Source: Paulinella micropora
Taxonomy: Eukaryota > Cercozoa > Imbricatea > Euglyphida
Assembly (NCBI GenBank): GCA_009731375.1
Contig: BJOX01000303.1
Location: forward strand, 330,842-367,387
DNA: 36,546 bases
Direction of reading: 5' to 3'
This document shows positions 1 through 8,700 of the stretch, one piece after another (the first letter of the stretch is position 1; each line of letters opens with the position of its first letter). The position numbers were made by a program, and so were the translations under genes. The notes under the pieces are model-generated. The model was not told where the DNA came from and did no database searches. It saw only the letters and a program-made list of their open reading frames with translations.

Positions 1-377
1 GGCCGAGTTCGGGGACACCCGTACCTCATGATGTGTATTGTTAGGAGCAGCTGAAAGTCCATAAGGCATGAGAGTAGAGGAGTTGGCGATGCGATGGAGA
101 GTGTGTGTAGTGCGTGAGGCAGGTTCTGGCGACGCTGAGGGTGCTGGCGGGCGCCGAAGGGCACGAAGCGACGCGGCAGCGTCCAGTGACACCGGCGGAA
201 ATGCGTGTAGTGTGTGTTGCAGATACCGCCGATGCTATTTGCATGGACGGGCGCTTTCCTCGGCGTAAAGAGGCGCGGCGGTGATGGCCAGCGACATTGG
301 CCGTCTACTACTCTCAATGGATTACAAATACGCGAAGCACGGAGCTACCACTGTGGCCCTTATGGGACAAGGTAGAA
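1..377. other. left flank, no gene recognised
   Basis: Moderately GC-rich sequence to the left of the point where similarity between retroelement 1 and retroelement 2 stops. The reading frames here are short and overlap on both strands, and none resembles a known protein. I see no LTR end, tRNA or clear regulatory site. It is probably the sequence that replaced the missing 3' part of element 1. Confidence 0.5.
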
Positions 378-1461
378 TCCTCTTTTCAATGAGATCGTCT
401 ATCGACTTTTTATCCCATTGTGTAGAAACTGTAGCCGTATAAACCTCCGCCTCTCTCTTGTCTGACAGGTTTGAACCATCTTTAGACACCGCGTCCGTTG
501 GCATATATGCCTCATATGCGTGTGTAATGGCCACCTGTTTCCCTTCCGATGCTACCCCTAGGTGTAGGGCCTCGTATGAGTCAATAGCATGGAGAGAGTC
601 GACAGTATATTCTTCTCCTGGCTCTACGCCGTATATGACTCTTTTGGCGGCGCAATCAATCACTACGTTCATTGTCGCCAGTTGGTCGTACGACAAAAAA
701 ACAGATCCGTGGTATTCGGGGACAACGTACAAGTCCACTCGATATATTCGTCCGGATTTCAATTTAAAATTTAAAGTGATGATGCCCGTTATATCCGTCC
801 GACTACTAACTCCTTTCAAGGTGCCCGATGATTTTTTCATATTAGTTTCTAACCACGCATGGTGTTTCGTAGTAAATTTCCGGCCGACAATATTAATATT
901 TGCCATAGTATCATTACCAACGTTTATAAAGGTATTTAATGTTTCACAAAAAAGGTTCGTATAGCATAAAGCGTCTGGCCGGTGACTTTTTAAGGCCAAT
1001 ACAAGGAGCTTGTGTTCTAAAATCTGTATCCTTTTCTCGAGGTTCGCCTCCTCCTCCCTTTCCGCCGTTTTTGTAATGTCTTTTTGGGTATTATTCACAG
1101 GCAAAGGATGATTGTCCTTGCTTTCTCTGTTTGAGACCGTGAGGAGAGGTTGATGTCCTCCATCCTCCTTGTCTATTGTCTGTCTCGGCAAGTCAATAAG
1201 ATTAACTGCCGTTTCTATTCTTACTTTCTTCGGCTGTGGCTGCAACAGGCCCGCCTGCTTTCTCTTTGCCAGCGCTTTACTCGCCTGCCTATTAGCAGCA
1301 TGCACTGTTTGTTGTCGTGATGGGTGTACTGGTATTGTACTACCTTTGAGTTGGTCTGTGGCCTGCTGTGGGCTCTTAGACTCACTGGTACCCTTGGTTG
1401 GGACCTGCACAACGGTGTATCGTGCAATGCATGTTGTTCTGTTTTCTCCCTCCTTCTCTAG
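322..1461 (-). pseudogene. pol remnant (N-terminal region and retropepsin-like domain only)
   Basis: The frame is open from the codon after the gag TGA at 1462 and is nearly identical to the first 340 or so residues of the copy 2 Pol. It has a basic, glutamine-rich start with a nuclear-signal-like PKKVRIE, a charged coiled-coil stretch, and a retropepsin-like domain whose expected DTG reads as NVG (FINVGND). After DLIEKR the match to copy 2 stops, and about 18 unrelated residues run to a stop at 322. No polymerase or integrase domain remains, so the product cannot support transposition. There is no in-frame ATG near the start, so it would only be made by readthrough from gag. Confidence 0.8.
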
Positions 1462-1464
1462 TCA
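1458..1464 (-). promoter_or_regulatory. gag-pol stop codon in readthrough context (TGA CTAG), copy 1
   Basis: The gag frame ends with CAA TGA, and the next bases are CTAG. The pol frame is the same frame as gag and stays open directly after the stop. UGA followed by CUAG is an established leaky-termination context in viral and cellular genes. The same arrangement is present in copy 2. Confidence 0.7.
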
Positions 1465-4082
1465 TTGGACTACCTCAAATCTGTTACCTGAGTCGGCATC
1501 AGTGTCGGTAGTGGTTGCGCCTGATGTCGCATAGGCCTGTGGTGCTGAGGAACTCGAGCTTGAGCTCGAGCCGTCTGCCCAGCCCCCATCTCTGTGGTAC
1601 GGGCGCTCTGCGCTGCCGTATCCACCTCGGCCAACCCATCTTCCTCCTCCTCTACCTTGAAATACACCTCTTCCTCCTCCTCTTCTCACAAATCCTCTCT
1701 CCCCCCCGCGAGTGTATGTGCCTCGTGCAAAAGGGGCTCCTCCTCCTCGATTGATTCCTCTTCCTTCTCTTCCTCGTGTTCCACCTCTTCCTCTACTTGC
1801 GGCTTCTATGGCTGCCGTCTTCTGATCGTCTCAAGCGAAAAGAGAACTGATCGCGTCAGCTAGTTCCTGGTCATGGTCCGCGACATCCTGTAATTTCCAC
1901 CCGTGATCTTGCGCAGTCGGCGCAGAACGGCGACGGTGTTGGTTTCTTCCGACCGTACGTTCTTGAGGAGTGTGTTTCGGATGCGGGTGTCCTCGACATC
2001 GTGGTTGTACGGGCATTTCTTATTTGTGTGTTTGAAGCATTGTGCCCGTGCCCACCAACGAATACAAGGTGTGTTAGCTTCACGACTGTTCTCTCTTGGT
2101 CGCTTTCCTAGAGATCGTTGCGTATGTGCGGCTTGCGGTTGAACAGAAGCCGATGCAGAACCGATCAAGGATGCTGTCTGGCTGTCGAGCCTCTGACAAG
2201 CGGTCATTACTTCGGTCCACAACATTTTTGGGCTCACGGCCTTAGTCGTGGCCTCAAAGACGCTCATCTCCAAAAAGTTCAAGTGCTTTACCTTGTCGAA
2301 GGTTTTGCAGTCTTGCATGAGCAGTGTGAGCTTATTTTTGTTGTAGACGTGCAAAGCACTGAGGAAATATAGGAGTATGGCTTTGTGGTTATAAAAGAGA
2401 GTGTACTGGGTGCCCACATTTGTTAAGACAGATGCAAGCTGAGTGACAGACTGCAACTGCTCCGATACTAAGTCGAAAATTTCAAACCCAATCAATGTGC
2501 CAGTGCACAAGTGTTGGTATCCACTTGCCTTAAAGTATCGAATGAGGGCAGCAATGGCCAGAGTACAACTCATCTCTGCATGTCCACCTTTCCTTGCTAG
2601 CTCCTCCTCTCCTCTGTACTTCTCGTAAGTTATACGATCAAAACCAGCTCCAAGGAGGGATCGATCACAGAGATGTTCTAGGACTTCATACTCCTGCTCC
2701 ACCTCACACTGGTTTTGCTGGAAGCATCTGTCCATCTCATTGAGCTTAGTCATGAGGGTCTTCTCTGTGTCAGCCTCATTGGCAGTGATAGCATAGAGCT
2801 TAAGGCCCCCTCCCCCAATTTTGATTTTAGCTAGGGCTGCCTGCAGCGCCTGCTTTTTCTTCTGGGAGTCAGTCAAGTTAATTACTGTCCCTCCCCCTTG
2901 GGGTCCTCCTCCTGTGGGTCCTCCTCCTGCTTTCTTGGGAGCTGGGTTAGATGTGGTAGGTGGAGCCGTTGGCTGTGGAGCCACCCGTGCTACTGCCATT
3001 GCCACAGCTATCTTCTCCTTCTGCTCCTTCTCCTCTTTCTGTCTCGTCTCTTCTTCTTTCACCTGTCGTGCTAGATGAGTCACGAACTGTGCAAGCCCTG
3101 TGGCACTAGAGAGGAAGTGTGCCTTTTCTCTCATGGAAGACTTATCAGCTCTGTTATTATTTGGGATTGTTGTGAGAGGGCCTTTAATGAGAGTGTGATT
3201 CTTCGTGTGGGCCCATTGTTTCCATGTTGGTTTTTGCTCCTTCCCCTCAAAGAGGCCCTTATGGAGTTGTGTGAGGCGTTCAAGCACCTGACAAGACTGG
3301 TCAACCTCCTCGTAAACAGGATGTTGCCTTGTGTTGTCTTTCAGTGCTTTGTACATTTCGTTGTAAGCCCGTGTGAAGGCAGTTACAAAAGCCTCAAGGG
3401 CAAACTCAATGCCACTTTGGTTTCTACCTTCGAACTTTCTTTCTAGATTCTTGATATCAGTGGGGACACCACAGACAGACAGCCATGCTGCAGTTGTGCG
3501 TTTATTTTTCCACTGTATGTTTGTGCGTTCATAAAATTCCGCAACGAGCACAGCAGCGTAGAGTGTTGCAGATATGTCGTATATGTCGCACAGTGTAAGA
3601 GTGTCGCCATACTTGATATCCTGCAATGGCACTCTTTCGTGCTCAAACCTCACTTTGTTGAAGAGAGGCTTCGCAAGGCCGGGAATTTCGATCAGGAGGT
3701 TGCTTTGACCTTGTCCTGGTCTATTCCTTTTCTCGTAAGGAATGTAGATGTGTGTTTTATAATAGGTTGGGTAGTTAAGGAAGAAGGACTCTTCATCATC
3801 ATATGTAGCCAACTGTTCCCATGTATTTGGGATATTCTGGCCAACATCCTCCATCTCTCTCTCTGCCTCTGTCAATGGAGATCCTCCAGTCTGACCTGCA
3901 CTCGCTTCTTGTGCATTACCCCCCCCTGTCGACTCTACATCGGCTGTATACGTATACTCCTCTCTCTCCTCTCCATCTCTATCCCCCCTCTCTTCTGAGT
4001 ACTGAGTCTCCTGCTCCTCTCCTCCCTCACTAGGACCATAATCAGTTGGTGTCACACCAGCCTGCTCATTCTCGTCTTCCAT
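1462..4082 (-). pseudogene. gag of copy 1, frameshifted near its C-terminus
   Basis: The structural Gag polyprotein would form the cytoplasmic particle and bind the element RNA. The ATG at 4082 gives an acidic start (MEDENEQAG), a large helical region probably corresponding to capsid, a Pro/Gly-rich linker (PTGGGPQGGG), and a CCCH-like finger starting CIRWWARAQC. Compared with copy 2, one base is missing near 1908, so the first frame stops at 1860 and the RGG/Gly-rich tail (1462 to about 1850) continues in another frame. Both frames are otherwise nearly identical to copy 2, so the break is recent or a sequencing error. The family is assigned from position and composition; the capsid region itself has no motif I recognise. 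Confidence 0.75.
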
Positions 4083-4614
4083 CTTATGTTATGAGAGTCA
4101 CGTCTGCTTTTTTTTCTTCTTTTTTTCCTCTGTTATTCTTATCACTCTATGCAACCTTCTTCTCCTTCTTCCTTTTCTCTGTTGAAATAGTTATGGGGCG
4201 TCAGGCCCTACACAGAGATAACGATAGTTTGGTCAAAAGAGCTGTTTTGTAGAAGTCAGTCTGTCGTCGGACAGTGCTTCGATATTTGTCTTGCTCTTGT
4301 GTGAGAGATGCCAGTGTAATCTCCTCTGGTTTCTGCAGAGAAAATGCAAGGAAAATGGTTCAGAACAGAGAGTGGGAGTGCTTTGCTCGTTTTTCCTCTG
4401 TCTGTGTGTTTGTCTGATGTTTGTTTCGCACTTGTCCTACTTGGCTTTATGCAAGCAGCAAGAGGGAGTGGAGTAGGTGTGGTCTGGTGTCTTGTAGAAG
4501 AGCACACAGAAGCCAAATGTGCACAAGGGCTAAAGGTTATGCCAGCTTGTGACAAATTGATCGCTTGTTTGTAAGTTTTTTTGTTTGAGGATGAGTAGGA
4601 GTGTTTGTTTTCGT

Positions 4615-4682
4615 CTGATGTCTGTGCGACAGATCAGCGAAAAATAAATTTGTGCTTATCTGATGTCTGTACGACAGATCAG
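4615..4682 (-). other. paired hairpins in the copy 1 leader
   Basis: Two 23-nt imperfect palindromes, at 4615-4637 and 4660-4682, differ by a single loop base. Each has an outer CTGA/TCAG stem, a 2-nt bulge, an inner TCTGT/ACAGA stem and a 3-nt loop. They sit just downstream of the primer-binding site in the element RNA, where retroelements often place packaging or dimerisation signals. That role is inferred from position only. Confidence 0.55.
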
Positions 4683-4704
4683 AAAAGAAATCAGCCTTTA
4701 GCTA

Positions 4705-4713
4705 TGGACTCCA
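4705..4713 (-). other. primer-binding site, copy 1
   Basis: On the minus strand the LTR end TACA is followed by TT and then TGGAGTCCA. This is the expected place and form of a tRNA primer-binding site. The same nonamer and TT spacer follow the copy 2 LTR at 14811-14819. The primer tRNA was not identified. Confidence 0.7.
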
Positions 4714-4715
4714 AA

Positions 4716-4933
4716 TGTACTATCCCCAACGATAGCTCAATGGAAGAGTAAGTCGGTAATATAACCAAACACAGTCCTCAAAAAAGAGAATGATGTCTCG
4801 TTATATTAGCTCAGTGACGCAAAGACAAAAAGCCGCCAAAAGACCAGGATCAAATTGGCATTTCAGACGTGTCCGGCCAGACGAAATCTATAAATAAGTT
4901 TTTTACCGGATAATTCGGGGGGTGATGTCCACA
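4716..4933 (-). repeat. LTR type A (218 bp), shared by copies 1 and 2
   Basis: The minus strand begins TGTGGACATCACCCC and ends GGGGATAGTACA, so it has the usual TG...CA ends. A primer-binding site lies on one side (4705-4713) and a polypurine tract on the other (4934-4947), so it is at once the 5' LTR of copy 1 and the 3' LTR of copy 2. A TATA-like TTATTTATAG lies about 35 nt from its start. It is clearly diverged from the two type B LTRs at 14822 and 20266. Confidence 0.8.
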
Positions 4934-4947
4934 GTACCCCCTCCCAG
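4934..4947 (-). other. polypurine tract of copy 2
   Basis: The minus strand reads CTGGGAGGGGGTAC directly before the LTR start TGTGGACA. It would prime plus-strand DNA synthesis. The same tract precedes the LTR of copy 3 at 20499-20512. Confidence 0.75.
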
Positions 4948-5755
4948 TTTTTTATGGCGGAACTTCGTTTCCGACATAATACGCTTTGAACTGATTTCTT
5001 TTCTGACTAAGATTCGTTTAGAGTTATGTATGAAGATACATCAACCCACGAATTAGCCGTTATAAAACAACAATGATACTTGCCCCGGTACCAATCGTAT
5101 ATATACTCTAGCACATTCAGTATCTATATTAAAATCTTCCTCTTTCTTCTGTCGATAAGATATTTGTGCAGTATGTCCAAGTATAATGTTTTATGGTTGA
5201 GTAATAATGTAATGTCGCCATTTCCATATATATGTAATAACCGGTCGTCGGTTTCCATAAATACATTTACTTTTTGTGAAGACATACCCTTGTATAAATC
5301 GGTATCATTTAATATAGTGTCAGGTGATCAAGTCTGACGACTATATCCGAAGTTGGGTTGAGTGCGCCCTAACCTTGCGATATGCCGATACAAGTAGAGA
5401 TCGATGGAATCCGGTGTAGCAGTTCATGTTATTAAAATATATCAGTTCTTGATTAGACTGTAGAGTCTTTAATGAGATCATCATTCTGGTACTAATGCGG
5501 GTCGTATCCAGGAAACACCATCGCTCACTCAAATAGCGATCCCGTAACGGTGCTGTTTCGTGGCCGTCTCGTCTGTCTCTGCCGAAGCAAGAGAATAGAA
5601 TGCCTATTTTTTGTCAGCTGTGTCTTGTTAATCTCTAGAAGAATGAATGCTGTAGTAGCTTTAATATCTAAGTAAGGTTGTCGGGACGATATTGGATCAA
5701 TGCTATGTTCGCAATCGATCAGGTCCACAATACTTCTAGAGAAAAAAAATACTTA
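4948..5755 (-). other. 3' UTR of copy 2
   Basis: About 800 bp lie between the pol stop and the polypurine tract. No env-like frame or transmembrane protein is present; the short frames are not shared with copy 3. Blocks near 5275-5420 and 5510-5555 are conserved in copy 3, including a hairpin, which suggests a functional RNA region rather than a decayed gene. Confidence 0.6.
5516..5552 (-). other. conserved hairpin in the retroelement 3' UTR (copy 2)
   Basis: The inner stem ATCGCT/AGCGAT encloses a 9-nt loop (5520-5540), and the outer stem CACC/GGTG has an unpaired stretch on one side. Copy 3 has the same stems at 21125-21163 with a different loop sequence and a slightly longer bulge. Confidence 0.6.
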
Positions 5756-8700
5756 CTATAGACGCCGTTTACGCGCGCGGACTCCTTTACCTGGTGGAGG
5801 ACCTCCAACCAAAGTTAAGTCTAAGGTAGACTGTTCGAGGACGTCCCAAATTTTGTGAGGGATTGCGCCTTGTGCCAAGTCAAAAGGAATGTCCAGCACC
5901 CCTCGTGGTAGTGCTTGTATGGTCCACGCGGTATGATCTTTATCTGTGGGAGATATGGTATCATCCCATGTCTCAAGTTTCTTGGCGTCTTTATATACTG
6001 GAAGGTATTGTCTTACTTTAGGATCTTCCACTGGATCCAGACTCCTCCAGAAATGTAAGACTGGTTGTATTATTTGTGCCGCAGTCGAAATTCGATTCGA
6101 TCGCGTATGGCGTTTGTGAGGTACTGCCATGACTCTCATGAGATATAAATCTGAGAGCGTGTCATCGGCTACGTGTTGAGCCGCAGGCCTCACCAAGTAA
6201 AAAGCGTCTTTGGCCCATGAAATATGTCCAATCGCATCTCCTTCTTTCCAACTGGGGTGAACGAGAGTGTCATTGCCCGCGCGAGGGTCTTGATCTCCGT
6301 CATCGCTCCCCTCTTGATGGACTCCTTGCGAACGTGCCGTCCTTATCGCCTTTCTCGGTCGGTCGTAGATAAGGTCATTTTGCGCTCTCCTTATTTGCGC
6401 CTCCGTGAACTTTCCTTCCGGCACGTTCGACTCCACCCTTTTGCGGGTCTGAGTCCCCGCCGCACTTTTGCGGTCGGTGGCCCGCTTGTTCTCCAGCTCA
6501 GCCTCCTCCTTCTCCGCAATTGGTGCCCTGTAGGCATCCCGTTCCGAGATATCCTCCTGACGGATTGGTGGGACCTCTTTAAAGTCAGCCTCCATCCGTT
6601 TGAGTGCTTGATCAACGGACTCATCTTCAAGTAGGAAGGGATCATACTTAATCAGCCTTCGTACATTGACTATTTGAACTTTTCCTCTGCCCCTGATTTT
6701 ATAATTCAAAGGCCCCATCTGTTCCATGATCTGGTATGGTCCTTTCCAGTGGATGAACAGCTTCGAGCTGACTCCCTGAGGAACCTGAGGATGATACAGT
6801 AGTACAATATCCCCGACCTGAAATCTGACTTGATCCAGGTGTGCCTGCCTGACACCTTCAGCATCAGTCTTCCTGCGCTCCGCCTCCCTATGCGCCTGTA
6901 CTATTTGCTCCGCCTCCATCTTCGCCCGAAGTCTCACCCCAAACAGCTCATCCTGATCTGCCCATGAATCTTTTGGGTGCAGCAGTGAGGCTGGGATGGC
7001 GGGCTCACGCCCATATACCAATTGGTATGGCGAGACGGAACCTTTTGAACCACCTAACGCTGTAGAGGGTAGGCAATTCATAGCAAAGGCAAACGAGGAT
7101 GCTGCCTCCACCCATGCCTTTTGGTTCTCCTTCTTCATACAATACATCTTCAGCGCGGCCTTGAGGGGTCTATGCACCCGCTCTATCTTGCCGTTCGCTC
7201 TGGGGTTATAGGCGGTGACATATTGCCATTTCATGCCGTAATATGCAGATAGCTTGTCGATGACTTCATTATTAAAGTCAGAGCCTCGATCTGAGCATAT
7301 TTTTCTCGGCACCCCAATCTGTGAGATGATCCTGTCAATCAACGCCTTGGCTGTTGTTTCGCCCGTAACGTCTTTGACTGGGACCACCCATACATAGTTG
7401 GTGGCTCTGTCTATGGCCGTTAGAAGGTATCTGTAACCTTCCGTCGTGACCGGGAAAGGTCCTACATGATCAGTGTGTAAGAACTCGAACATTCCTAAGT
7501 GTAAAGGAAAAGTCCCGATCAGGCCAAAATTCGCCTTCAATGGTGTTTTGGATGTCTTGCATGGGATGCATGCATTGACCTGTTCATCAATATTCTCCTT
7601 CATCTTCTTCCACCAGAATCGTCTCGAAATGAACATATGCGTTCTTTGTCGGCCCGGGTGCGCCAGTAGTGGGCAGTTATGAGCAGCGACAAAAATGATG
7701 TGTCTGAGTTTCTCAGGAACCCAGAGAGTCCATTTGTCTGGTTGTGATGCATAGCGCCCGTGTTGGCCTTTGTACCACAAGAGACCGTCTCTCCACCCCA
7801 TCTCCTTCTGTTGCTCCTTAATCTCCTTCGTCATTTTCAGCTCGTTCGGGTTCTTGTATAGCTGTATTAGCTCTTTGAACTCCGGATCGAGAGCCTGTTG
7901 CTGTCTCCATGCAGTGGGTGAGGCTATGTGGATAGTCCCATCCTCTAGCTGCACTCCTATCCTCTCAGGGTTTTCGTCTAACTCCTCCTTGTTCTCCTGC
8001 GGGGGTTCCGCATATGCTTCTTGCTTAATCTCTTCTTGTTTTATCTCCGCCTTCATATTCTCATATGCTTCATAGGACCACTCAGCATCCTCGAGGACAT
8101 GTGCTGTACAACATATCCCATGATCCGGACCTTGCGGGCTATGACGTAGACCCGATCGGTTATATCGGACCCCTCTCGCCATCTGCATCGACTCGATATG
8201 ATGCACTTCGTATGTGCAGTCTGGGGATAGATCCTCCATTTCTGCTGATGATACGAGAGCTGCCACTTCTGAGTGAAACTCTAGCCTGGAGAGGCTGTCA
8301 GCGACAACATTTCGCTTGCCGGGTAGATGGACCATTGTAAAATTGAAACATGACAAGAATGCCTGCCATCTCGCTAGACGGCCAGTCTGTTCATGATTCA
8401 TCAGCCATAGTAAATTCTGGTGATCAGTCCTTACTATAAACTGAGGTCCACCCCATAAATACTCTCTCAACCGTTTGAGGGCCCAGACCACCGCCAGTGC
8501 CTCTCTCTGTCTCGTACAATAGTTTCGCTCCGCCGAGCACAACTTTCTACTTATAAACATGATCGGGCGCAACTTTTTCTCCTCATCTTCCTGTTGTAAG
8601 ACTGCGCCGATCGCGAACTTTGATGCGTCTGTGTCGACTACGAATTGCTTCGAAAAGTCGGGCATCATCAGCACGAGTCCGCCATCCTTCGGATCTTTGT

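Larger units (their letters stand above)
4083..4715 (-). other. 5' leader of copy 1
   Basis: About 630 bp lie between the gag ATG and the LTR. On the minus strand it is purine-rich near gag. It carries two 23-nt imperfect palindromes next to the primer-binding site. The leader is unrelated to that of copy 2 from about 4102 onward, although the two gag genes are almost identical. No convincing upstream coding frame is seen. Confidence 0.65.
378..4933 (-). mobile_element. Ty3/gypsy-type LTR retrotransposon, copy 1, truncated
   Basis: On the minus strand it reads 5' LTR (4716-4933), primer-binding site, leader, gag (from 4082), a TGA, and the first roughly 360 codons of pol. Similarity to copy 2 ends abruptly at about base 378, just after the retropepsin-like region, so RT, RNase H, integrase and the 3' LTR are missing. 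Loss of the 3' side is not the usual result of incomplete reverse transcription and points to deletion, recombination or a misassembly. The gag and pol parts that remain are almost identical to copy 2. Its 5' LTR also serves as the 3' LTR of copy 2. Confidence 0.85.

Noticed and set aside
4948-5755. An env-like gene between pol and the 3' LTR
   Set aside because: Frames are short and on both strands, not shared with copy 3, and without signal peptide or membrane span; only non-coding blocks are conserved.
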